DNA from: Candidatus Krumholzibacteriia bacterium
GTDB lineage: Bacteria > Krumholzibacteriota > Krumholzibacteriia > Krumholzibacteriales > Krumholzibacteriaceae
Length of the DNA: 9,483 nucleotides
Direction: 5' to 3'
NCBI GenBank assembly: GCA_028706585.1
Contig: JAQTVX010000061.1
Coordinates: 1-9,483 of the forward strand
Numbering within the stretch: position 1 is the stretch's first letter; the number at the start of each line of letters is the position of its first letter. The translations under genes were made by a program, and so were the position numbers. Under the pieces are notes generated by a model that made no database searches, was not told where the DNA came from, and saw nothing but the letters and a program-made list of their open reading frames with translations. Of this stretch, positions 1 through 6,347 are shown one piece after another.

Positions 1-228
1 CTGCAAGTCGCGTTCTGGACCGGGAACAGATACTTCGGCATATTGGACGATAGCATTCCGGAGCCCCAGCTCCTCGACACGCTGCGGACGCACAATATCG
101 CCTCTTACTTCTTGTGGAGCGCGTCCGACACGGCTCTGAGCCTTCCCGGCTATGTGGAGTCGACATTGAGCGGGGTGCCGGATCTGAGAATCTACGCCAT
201 GCAGGCGCCGAATCCTCCAGCCCCCTGA
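1..228 (+). CDS. C-terminal end of an unrecognised protein (partial, runs in from the left edge)
   Basis: The frame is open from the first base and ends at TGA 226-228, giving the last 75 residues of a protein whose start lies outside the window. The fragment is soluble-looking, with no membrane segment and no sorting tail. It has a short aromatic stretch (YFLWSAS, about residues 35-41) and a strand-like LRIYAM close to the Pro-rich end. Short periplasmic tails ending in such a strand occur in multi-membrane glycosyltransferases, but this fragment is too small to assign. It converges on the minus-strand gene ending at 293. The 64-base gap holds only a weak CGGCC/GGCCG inverted repeat (234-238 and 253-257, loop of 14) without a T-run. 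Confidence 0.6.
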   Translation: MQVAFWTGNRYFGILDDSIPEPQLLDTLRTHNIASYFLWSASDTALSLPGYVESTLSGVPDLRIYAMQAPNPPAP

Positions 229-292
229 CGGATCGGCCACCACCGCAGTCCCGGCCGCCTCTATCCGCGTCGCCTGCGAACCCATATGAGGA

Positions 293-1081
293 TCACCGGA
301 TAAGCACCATTTTGCGCGAGGTCGTTTGCTTCCCCGCCGTGAGGCGATAGAAATAGACTCCGGTGCCGACCACTCGCCTCTGGTCGTCGAGCCCCGTCCA
401 TACCGTCTCGTGTGATCCGGCGGGTTGGCTCTCGTTGACGAGACGCGCGATCCTTCTCCCCGATGAATCGAATACATCCAGCACGACTCCGCATCTTTCG
501 CTCAGGTAGTACCGGATCGTCGTCGACGGGTTGAAGGGATTCGGATGATTCTGGTACAGGGTGAGCGGCATGGTCGGAGTCGAAATCGCTTCGGTTTCGA
601 AGAGGGTTTTCCGCCCAGCGTCATCCGAAACGTCGACGCGGTACCGGTATTCGGTCTTCGGTTCCAGGCGGGTATCCTTGAAGGTGAAGGAGAGCGCTTC
701 ACGCTCGATCGCGGCGTCGGGAATCTCGGCGAATGCGCCGGCCGATCCTTCGGCGCGCATCATAACGAAGCTCATGCCGGCCGCAACCTCCGACAGCCGC
801 CACTCGACCTCTATCGCTCCGAGCGAGTACGAAGCGGCATAGCTCTGAAGCAAGGCGCCGACCTTGACGTCTTGCGGCCTGAGCAGCGCCGCCTCCGACG
901 AGTTCCCGTGCCGGTCGACGGCGACCAGCTTGTAGAAGTAGTTGTACGCCTTCACCCAGCTTCCATCGAAGAGCGCGGTCTCGTCCGTCGTCCCGATCCT
1001 GTTCGACTCATTGGGCGTAAACACGGCGTCATCTCCGCGGTAAACGTCGTATTTCCAGAGATCCCCCGCGTCGTTCGGCGT
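293..1081 (-). pseudogene. Severed C-terminal part of the secreted repeat protein: Fn3-like modules and FlgD-like/T9SS sorting tail
   Basis: This is the direct in-frame continuation beyond TAG 1082-1084. It is 262 codons without another stop or shift, ending in TGA 293-295. In full-length numbering, about 644-707 finish a fibronectin-III-like module (TPNDAGDLWKYDVYRG). About 708-817 form another such module. Residues 818-905 are a FlgD-like/type A sorting domain, with LYQNHPNPFNPSTTIRYYL, GTGVYFYRL and the basic end RKMVLIR. The first possible start inside is GTG 1022-1024. It lacks a clear Shine-Dalgarno and signal peptide, so separate expression as a useful protein is unlikely. The well-kept frame suggests a recent nonsense mutation or a sequencing/assembly error rather than long decay. 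Confidence 0.75.
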
Positions 1082-3010
1082 CTACGTGAGGCTCAGCCCG
1101 TGCGGAGAGGCGGTCTCGGCTCCCGCGAATCCCTCTGTCACGGGAGGCGCCAGATTATCCACCGAATATGCGCTATCGCAGTTCGAGACGATCACGATGC
1201 TCGTGGTCGGTGTATGCGCAGTGACAACGTAGGTTTCCCAGCCGGTGCCGCTCGCGGTCGAATCACTCTCCGTCGGCACGGCGAAGTAGTAGACGGTATC
1301 CTGCCTCGCCGCATGAAGGCCGAGAGATTCCCAATCACCGGAGGGGAATCCGAGGGCCGCGGCCTGCGCTCGAGAGATTCTTGCGCCCGGCGTATTCGCG
1401 GCCTCTTCGAAGAAGCTGAAGAGCGCTGCGTCTTCCGCCGCCGGCGCATCCCCCGCGGCGAGCAAACCGCCTCCGGGCGAGCGCAGCTCTCTCCACACAT
1501 TGTAGCCGGTTATCGGATAGTCCTTCTCCTGCGCGATATCGTGAGATGACGCTGTCATCTTGATTCTGACATAACCACCCTGGTCGTCCGGCGCGTCGTG
1601 ACACGATACGATCGACGGCTCGGGGTTTCCCCACAGCCCTTCCCCGCTGATCCTTTGAGCGTACGTGTGGTACGTGTTGCCGGCGCGCGAGTCTCGCCAT
1701 GCAATGATCGCTCCGCCATCGCCGTCGGCGGCAAGGCCGACGTCGCTCTGATCGTTGGGAGCACGGCAGATGAGGACCCCATCAGTTGTCCAAAGAACTT
1801 CACCGGTCGCATCGATCTTCTGAGCATAGATATCGCTCTGCCCTTTACGCCAATCTGTCCAGGCGATAACTGCTCCGCCGCTGCCGTCAGGGACGGTCTG
1901 GGGGGTCTCCGGCCCGTTCGGAGCCGTGCATATGGGAATCCCGCTCCAAAGCCACTCCGCATAACCATACTCACTGACCCTCATGGCGTATATTCCGGGT
2001 TCCACGTCGCGGTCTTCTCCGCAGACGACGATGACACCTCCGGCGCCGTCAGGCACGATATCCGTGGCCACTTCATGGTACGTCTGACTCGCGATGTCGA
2101 TGCCATCAGTGTACCAGTTGGGATATCCATACTGATCGAACCGCTGCATATAGATGTCATAGTTCCCGTCGCGATTATCGGTCCAGGCGATGAATGCCCC
2201 GAAATTGCCGTCGCTAGCGAGACGCGGAAGAATCTGATAGCTGCTCGCAGTGCAAGCCGCGACGCCGTCATTGTCCCACAGAGCGGCGCCGGTGCTATCG
2301 ATTCTCTGAATGTAGAGATCTCCCTCCGCGACACGATTGTCCTCCCATGACAGAATCGCTCCGTGCGCTCCATCCGGAATGAGCACGGTGTTGTACTGAT
2401 TGCCGTCGGCCGCGCAGACGGGAACCCCATCGCTAGTCCAGAGTGCGTTTCCATCGCCATCGACCGCCTGAGCATAGATATCGGAGTTATTGTAACCGGT
2501 ACGGTTATCCCACCACGCAATGATTGCCCCGCCGGGGACGCCGCTCGCGATTATTTGAGGGTACGTCTGTTCAATGGAAGCCGTGCAGACGGATATGCCA
2601 TCCGGCGCCCACAGAACGTTTCCATCCGCATCGATTCTCTGGGCGTAGATGTGCGAGACGCCGCTTCGCTTATCCGCCCATACGATAATGGATCCTCCGG
2701 CGCCGTCCGAAACCATTCGGACGTTGTCCTGGTCCTCCGCGGCGGTGCATACGGCCACGCCGTCCGTGGCCCATAGACGAAGCCCCGTTGAATCCACCTT
2801 CTGGGCGAATACGTCCATGTTCCCGTTGCGGTTGTCGGCCCATGCAATGATCGCGGCGCCGGGAATCGTCACGAGCGCCGGCCCATAGTACCGATCTCCC
2901 GCGTCGCAGATCAGTGCCCCGTCCTTCACGTATTCAGCGTGGGCGCGCGAAGCGATCATGACGAGGGTGATGGATACGAGAATGGCGAATGATATAGCGA
3001 ACCTTCGCAT
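1082..3010 (-). CDS. Secreted repeat protein with Fn3-like module, N-terminal part, cut by an in-frame TAG
   Basis: The start is ATG 3008-3010, not the in-frame ATG at 3031, because a strong Shine-Dalgarno (AAGGGAGGT, 3017-3025) sits six bases before it and a signal peptide follows at once. Residues 1-25 form a Sec signal peptide ending in the cleavage box AHA. Residues about 26-462 are eight divergent repeats of about 54 residues (core GGAIIAW.D.R.G..DIYAQ.ID..G..LW..DG..VC.A), probably beta-rich and propeller-like. Residues about 463-642 contain fibronectin-III-like sequence. Reading stops at TAG 1082-1084 (codon 643), but the same frame continues cleanly to 293. The intact protein would therefore have been about 905 residues with a C-terminal sorting tail. 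As written, the 642-residue product would reach the periplasm but lack that tail. The ligand or role is unknown; extracellular adhesion or structure is a guess. Confidence 0.85.
   Translation of the reverse strand: MRRFAISFAILVSITLVMIASRAHAEYVKDGALICDAGDRYYGPALVTIPGAAIIAWADNRNGNMDVFAQKVDSTGLRLWATDGVAVCTAAEDQDNVRMVSDGAGGSIIVWADKRSGVSHIYAQRIDADGNVLWAPDGISVCTASIEQTYPQIIASGVPGGAIIAWWDNRTGYNNSDIYAQAVDGDGNALWTSDGVPVCAADGNQYNTVLIPDGAHGAILSWEDNRVAEGDLYIQRIDSTGAALWDNDGVAACTASSYQILPRLASDGNFGAFIAWTDNRDGNYDIYMQRFDQYGYPNWYTDGIDIASQTYHEVATDIVPDGAGGVIVVCGEDRDVEPGIYAMRVSEYGYAEWLWSGIPICTAPNGPETPQTVPDGSGGAVIAWTDWRKGQSDIYAQKIDATGEVLWTTDGVLICRAPNDQSDVGLAADGDGGAIIAWRDSRAGNTYHTYAQRISGEGLWGNPEPSIVSCHDAPDDQGGYVRIKMTASSHDIAQEKDYPITGYNVWRELRSPGGGLLAAGDAPAAEDAALFSFFEEAANTPGARISRAQAAALGFPSGDWESLGLHAARQDTVYYFAVPTESDSTASGTGWETYVVTAHTPTTSIVIVSNCDSAYSVDNLAPPVTEGFAGAETASPHGLSLT
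1625..2935 (-). repeat. Eight tandem coding repeats of about 160 bases
   Basis: The interval encodes residues about 26-462 of the secreted protein. It divides into eight units of roughly 53-57 residues (the first is longer because it includes the N-terminal lead-in, and the last is shorter). Each unit has a hydrophobic strand AIIAW, an Asp-x-Arg turn, an IYAQ strand, an LW pair and a DG..VC.A end. Unit 6 deviates most (VVCGEDRD replacing the AW.D.R core) and unit 5 lacks the Cys. The copies have diverged at the DNA level, so this is an old protein repeat under selection and not a recently expanded array. Confidence 0.85.
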
Positions 3011-3016
3011 GGTCGA

Positions 3017-3025
3017 ACCTCCCTT
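3017..3025 (-). promoter_or_regulatory. Ribosome binding site deciding the start of the repeat protein
   Basis: The minus strand reads AAGGGAGGT, then six bases, then ATG at 3010-3008. The site lies inside the longer reading frame that could begin at 3031, so the seven extra residues MNKGGST are very unlikely to be translated. Confidence 0.8.
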
Positions 3026-3059
3026 ATTCATATTTCGAGAGTTGCAAAATGCCGAGATA

Positions 3060-3073
3060 TCATCCTAGGATGA
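3060..3073. promoter_or_regulatory. 14-base perfect palindrome upstream of the repeat protein, possible operator
   Basis: TCATCCTAGGATGA is its own reverse complement and lies 50-63 bases upstream of the ATG at 3010, in the 211-base gap between the two minus-strand genes. The position fits a dimeric repressor or activator site near a promoter. No convincing -35/-10 pair can be placed beside it, and a single copy proves nothing. Confidence 0.3.
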
Positions 3074-3134
3074 GATGAAATGGCACGGATGTGATACCGC
3101 CCCTATTTGTGAGACATGGAAGAAGGGAACAATG

Positions 3135-3168
3135 ACACCAGTTTTCGCGGGAATAATATCCCCGGTGT
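3135..3168. other. Weak nested inverted repeat after the beta-barrel gene
   Basis: ACACC (3135-3139) pairs with GGTGT (3164-3168), and GGGA (3149-3152) pairs with TCCC (3159-3162) inside. It lies 54 bases past the stop of the minus-strand gene ending at 3222, where a transcript end is expected. There is no T-run on either strand, so a classical intrinsic terminator is not supported. Confidence 0.15.
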
Positions 3169-3221
3169 GAAATGGCGGATCGGCGGCAGTGCCCAATCGA
3201 CTGGCGCGATGCTTATGGCCG

Positions 3222-3722
3222 TCAGAAGGCGTAGGCCAGCGTGAGCCCGGGCCAGATGAAGAAACCGTCGTTGCTCAATAGGCTGTATGCGGTTCCGCGG
3301 AAGGTGAAACCCGTTTCGGCGCGGAACTCGAAGCCGACTCCGATGAAACCGAAGCTCGTCGAGTCGTCGAAGGGTCCCGAATCGGTGCCGGCGGTCACGA
3401 TCGTGACGCCGCCGGTCAGATACACCGAGCCATCCTTCGGTATGAGGTAGAGCTTCGCGCCGATAGGGATGAACGCAACCGTCGCATTGTCGTCGCCCGT
3501 GCCGCCGCCGAGAGCTCCGATCCCAGCTTCGATGCCCAACTGTCTGCTCAGCGTGTATTGGTAGTTGAAGGAGTAGAGCGCCGCCTTGCCGAGCAGCTCG
3601 ATGCCGAAGTCGCTCTTCAGGCGCTCGCGGACGAGCTCCTGCGCCGAGGTGCGTTGGGAAGCGAGAGGAGCCGACGCAAAAACGGCGGCGAGCGCACAAG
3701 CTATCAAGGATCGCTTATTCAT
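3222..3722 (-). CDS. Small outer-membrane beta-barrel-like protein
   Basis: The start is ATG 3720-3722 (MNKRSLIACALAAV), preceded by AAGGAGG six bases upstream. A longer frame from 3761 would put 13 hydrophilic residues before a normal signal peptide and is rejected. The product has 166 residues. A signal peptide ends near SAQ (about residue 28). The rest shows alternating strand patterns rich in Gly and aromatic residues (for example YSFNYQYTLS, LYLIPKDGSVYLTGG, FGFIGVGFEFRAETG) and ends in TLAYAF, with the C-terminal Phe typical of barrels inserted by the BAM machinery. It resembles small 8-strand OmpW/opacity-like outer-membrane proteins, but no specific family is recognised. It has its own upstream region, shared divergently with the arylsulfotransferase gene, and lies 211 bases before the repeat-protein start. 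Confidence 0.8.
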   Translation of the reverse strand: MNKRSLIACALAAVFASAPLASQRTSAQELVRERLKSDFGIELLGKAALYSFNYQYTLSRQLGIEAGIGALGGGTGDDNATVAFIPIGAKLYLIPKDGSVYLTGGVTIVTAGTDSGPFDDSTSFGFIGVGFEFRAETGFTFRGTAYSLLSNDGFFIWPGLTLAYAF

Positions 3723-3728
3723 AGGTTT

Positions 3729-3735
3729 CCTCCTT
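3729..3735 (-). promoter_or_regulatory. Ribosome binding site of the beta-barrel gene
   Basis: The minus strand reads AAGGAGG, a near-perfect anti-16S match, six bases before ATG 3722-3720. It fixes the start at 3722 rather than at 3761. Confidence 0.8.
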
Positions 3736-3759
3736 GGTTGCGTTCCGAGACCGGGGTCC

Positions 3760-3789
3760 ATACTGCAGTCCCGGCGCCGCTTCTGTCAA
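3760..3789 (-). promoter_or_regulatory. Possible promoter for the beta-barrel gene
   Basis: On the minus strand a consensus -35 hexamer TTGACA occupies 3789-3784. With an 18-base spacer, the best -10 candidate is CAGTAT (3765-3760), matching only three of six consensus bases. The location, 38-67 bases upstream of the start codon, is suitable. The -10 is weak and this lineage may not follow E. coli-type promoter rules. Confidence 0.3.
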
Positions 3790-3840
3790 AGGCTATTTTT
3801 GCGCACTGTTCTTGGGGCGCCGCCGCGGCCGTCTTCTGCA

Positions 3841-3868
3841 TTGACAAAGGTGACCGCGCCATATTGAT
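3841..3868 (+). promoter_or_regulatory. Possible promoter for the plus-strand surface-protein cluster
   Basis: A consensus TTGACA lies at 3841-3846. The -10 candidates are poor: ATTGAT at 3863-3868 with a 16-base spacer, or TATTGA at 3862-3867 with 15. Start of transcription would fall only about 15-20 bases before the ATG at 3892. It is the mirror image of the TTGACA on the other strand in the same 169-base divergent gap. Confidence 0.25.
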
Positions 3869-3891
3869 TTGAGCCCAGGGAGAAACAGACA

Positions 3892-5199
3892 ATGAAGCTG
3901 CGGAAGACGCCACATCTTCTCCAATTGTCTCTCATGTTGTTGCTGTTAGGCTTGGCTTGCGGTAAGAACGATCCAGCATCCACGGAGGACGGCGGCGGAA
4001 ACGGCAATGGCACGGATACGGTCGAACAATACACGCTTTTCAATCCAAACAATGCGAAGACCACTTATCTGATCAAGATGGACGGTACTGTCGTTCATGA
4101 GTGGGTATCCACGCGGGGCGGCGGTTACTCCGTGTATCTTCTCGAGAACGGCGATATTATTCGCCCCGCCTTGGCCTCGAACGTCATCTTGGGCGGGGGC
4201 GGTAGCGCGGGGTGTGTCCAGCAGATTGATTGGGATGGAGATGTCGTGTGGGAATTCACATATTCCAATTCCAGTCATCTGGCCCATCACGACATTGAAC
4301 CGATGCCGAATGGAAACGTGCTGTTGATCGCTTGGGAGGTGAAATCGGCGGCTGAAGTTCTGGCGGCCGGCCGCAAAGACGATGCCGTGATGTGGCCCGA
4401 CCACGTCATAGAGGTGGAGCCGACCGGTTCCAACACCGGAAGCATCGTCTGGGAGTGGCACGCCTGGGACCATCTGATCCAGGATTACAGTTCGACCAGA
4501 AGCAACTACGGCGTAGTCGCGGATCATCCCGAGTTGATCGACGTCAATCTCGGCTCGGGGGGTGTGGGGCCGGCCAACGACGGAGACTGGTTGCATCTCA
4601 ACGGTATCAGCTATAATTCCGACCTGGATCAGATCGTGCTCAGCTCTCATTTCATGAATGAAATCTACGTAATAGATCACAGCACGACCACGGAGGAAGC
4701 GGCCGGTCATACGGGAGGCAAGAGCGGCAGGGGAGGAGATATCCTCTATCGCTGGGGGAGTCCTTCGAACTATGATGCCGCCGGAACAGGATATTTCGAC
4801 GTCTGTCATTGCGCATGGTGGATCCCTGCCGACCTTGCAGGCGGGGGAAACATCCTGGTTTTCAATAACGGTGAAAACCAGCGTGCCTCCAGCATTATTG
4901 AGATCACTCCCCCGCTGGATGAGAACGGGGCATATACAATCGTCCCGGGAACTGCTTATGGGCCATCCCAGCCGACATGGACGTACTCCAACGGCACCAA
5001 TTTCTATTCGTCCAACATGGGAGGGTGCCAAAGACTGCCCGACGGAAACACCCTTATCGTCGAATCGACGAAGGGGCATTTCTTTGAAGTCACCGATAGC
5101 GGGGAAGTTGTATGGCGCTACAGCTATGGGAGCGAGGTGGCTCGGGCGTTGCGATATCAGGCCGATTATCCTGGGCTGTCAAGGCTTGCAAACAGGTAG
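3892..5199 (+). CDS. Arylsulfotransferase (ASST)-family lipoprotein
   Basis: The product has 435 residues, starting at ATG 3892 with AGGGAG nine bases upstream. Residues 1-22 form a lipoprotein-type signal with Cys23 (GLAC|GKN; Gly at -3 is off-consensus), followed by a Gly/Asn-rich linker to about 43. The remainder matches the bacterial ASST six-blade propeller family. Visible features are YLIKMDGTVVHEW (59-71), HHDIEPMPNGN (132-142), DWLHLNGISYN (232-242), SSHFMNEIYVIDHSTTTEEA (251-270), LYRWG (285-289), CHCAWWIP (305-312), NILVFNNG (320-327) and QRLPDGNTL (380-388). Classical ASST enzymes move a sulfate group between phenolic compounds through a His intermediate. His132/133, His235 and His306 lie in positions that look equivalent to conserved His residues. 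The usual Q-H-D-A motif is changed to C-H-C-A here, so activity and substrate are uncertain. The end (YPGLSR) is where relatives end, so it looks complete. It heads the plus-strand cluster. Confidence 0.85.
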   Translation: MKLRKTPHLLQLSLMLLLLGLACGKNDPASTEDGGGNGNGTDTVEQYTLFNPNNAKTTYLIKMDGTVVHEWVSTRGGGYSVYLLENGDIIRPALASNVILGGGGSAGCVQQIDWDGDVVWEFTYSNSSHLAHHDIEPMPNGNVLLIAWEVKSAAEVLAAGRKDDAVMWPDHVIEVEPTGSNTGSIVWEWHAWDHLIQDYSSTRSNYGVVADHPELIDVNLGSGGVGPANDGDWLHLNGISYNSDLDQIVLSSHFMNEIYVIDHSTTTEEAAGHTGGKSGRGGDILYRWGSPSNYDAAGTGYFDVCHCAWWIPADLAGGGNILVFNNGENQRASSIIEITPPLDENGAYTIVPGTAYGPSQPTWTYSNGTNFYSSNMGGCQRLPDGNTLIVESTKGHFFEVTDSGEVVWRYSYGSEVARALRYQADYPGLSRLANR

Positions 5200-5324
5200 T
5201 TGGACGCGACAGGCATATGGAATGGGGCAAAGCGAAGAAACAGCTTGTCCGACTTATCTGTCAGCCGTAGCATCGAAACCAGGAAGTTGAAAACAGCGCT
5301 CGCTCTCTCTCCTAGTGTTCGCCC

Positions 5325-5331
5325 GGGAGGT
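5325..5331 (+). promoter_or_regulatory. Ribosome binding site that supports a GTG start
   Basis: GGGAGGT lies five bases before GTG 5337-5339. The signal peptide follows this GTG directly and no in-frame ATG precedes the signal, so the site decides the start. Confidence 0.75.
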
Positions 5332-5336
5332 GCAAC

Positions 5337-6287
5337 GTGAGGCGGGACAAGGCGCTTCTGTTTGCTGTCATCCTTTCTCCGCTCCTGCTCTTTTTCTCCT
5401 GCGGCAAGGATTCGAGCAATCCCGCAGATACCGGCAACGGGAATGACGGTCCGGAAGGGATGGTGCTCATCCCGGCCGGTGGCAGCAGTTTCCAGATGGG
5501 CTCGGCAAACGGGAGCTCGGACGAGCAGACCGTCCATTACGTCAGTTTTACGAGAGACTTCTGGATGGACGAGACGGAAGTCACACAGTCGGATTTCGAG
5601 GATCTGATGAGCGGCTACTGCGCCGGTTACGCGACGCCCGACTGGCACAATCCATATGGCCTGGGCGACGATTACCCGGCATATCGTGTGAGCTGGGGGG
5701 ATGCGGTGTTGTATTGCAACGCGCGCAGCCGGCGCGACGGCTGCGATACGGCGTATACCTATACTTCGATAACAGGCACACCGGGAAATCTCTGCGAGCT
5801 GGAAGGCATCTCCTGTGATTTCACAAAGGACGGTTACCGATTGCCCACTGAGGCCGAATGGGAATTCGCCTGTCGCGCCGGCACGATCACCGATTTCTAC
5901 TGGGGCAAGAACAGCGATCCGTATCCGGAAACGAAGACCGACACGACGGAGGTGAGCAGCAACGCGGTTTGGTACGCCAACTCGTGGGCTTACGATTCGG
6001 ACGATCCGGAGTACGGAACCCATCGGACAGCGACAAAGGCGGCAAACGGCTACCTTCTGTATGACATGAGCGGAAACGTATACGAATGGTGCTACGACTG
6101 GTATGGCGCCTACGGGAGCGACTCGCTGGTCGATCCGACGGGTCCGTCAAGCGGTTCCTGGCATGTGGTGCGCGGAGGCAGCTGGGGCAATCATGCATTT
6201 TACCTTCGATCGAGCAATCGCACCTTTTCCAGCCCCAGTTATGAGTATTTTTTTATCGGATTCCGCGTCGTCAGGCCGGATCGCTAG
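5337..6287 (+). CDS. Lipoprotein with formylglycine-generating-enzyme/SUMF1 fold, catalytic Cys pair absent
   Basis: The product has 316 residues from GTG 5337. Residues 1-21 form a signal with Cys22 (FFSC|GKD; lipobox loosely matched), followed by a linker to about 40. Residues 41-313 are a complete FGE-sulfatase (SUMF1) domain. It opens with GMVLIPAGGSSFQMGS (41-56) and DETEVTQSDF (78-87), then shows YRLPTEAEWEFACRAG (167-182), YDMSGNVYEWC (242-252), VRGGSWGNHAFYL (278-290) and GFRVVRP (308-314). True formylglycine-generating enzymes carry two Cys shortly after RGGS; here those positions are Asn285 and Leu290. The protein is therefore probably not a sulfatase activator. It may be one of the many binding or structural members of the fold, displayed on a membrane. 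It has eight Cys in all, five of them in the segment 127-179, which could form disulfides. It lies 137 bases after the arylsulfotransferase gene and 60 before the CotH gene. Confidence 0.88.
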   Translation: MRRDKALLFAVILSPLLLFFSCGKDSSNPADTGNGNDGPEGMVLIPAGGSSFQMGSANGSSDEQTVHYVSFTRDFWMDETEVTQSDFEDLMSGYCAGYATPDWHNPYGLGDDYPAYRVSWGDAVLYCNARSRRDGCDTAYTYTSITGTPGNLCELEGISCDFTKDGYRLPTEAEWEFACRAGTITDFYWGKNSDPYPETKTDTTEVSSNAVWYANSWAYDSDDPEYGTHRTATKAANGYLLYDMSGNVYEWCYDWYGAYGSDSLVDPTGPSSGSWHVVRGGSWGNHAFYLRSSNRTFSSPSYEYFFIGFRVVRPDR

Positions 6288-6347
6288 CTGAGGCCGCGAT
6301 TCTGCGCGCCCTTCTTGCCTGTCGGCGAGGGGATTGATGGATGATTC

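Noticed and set aside
234..257. Bidirectional terminator between the convergent genes
   Set aside because: Only a five-pair stem with a 14-base loop and no T-run on either side.
545..1549. Long plus-strand frame opposite the secreted protein gene (also 1598-2350)
   Set aside because: Translations are rich in Arg, Gly and Val, with no domain, signal or ribosome binding site. They are antisense shadows of a GC-rich gene with clear domains on the minus strand.
1625..2935. CRISPR-like or satellite repeat array
   Set aside because: The periodicity is about 160 bases, the copies are diverged in DNA but conserved in protein, and there are no spacers.
3946..5079. Long minus-strand frame opposite the arylsulfotransferase gene
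   Set aside because: It lies entirely over a well-recognised family gene and shows no features of a real protein.
5197..5336. The arylsulfotransferase frame stays open after TAG 5197-5199 for about 45 codons
   Set aside because: Relatives end at about the same YPGL region, the extra translation looks random, and the stretch contains the ribosome binding site of the next gene.
3892..6287. A sulfation module made of an arylsulfotransferase and a sulfatase-activating enzyme
   Set aside because: The second protein lacks the two Cys needed to make formylglycine, and no sulfatase is in the window. The shared sulfur theme comes only from family names.
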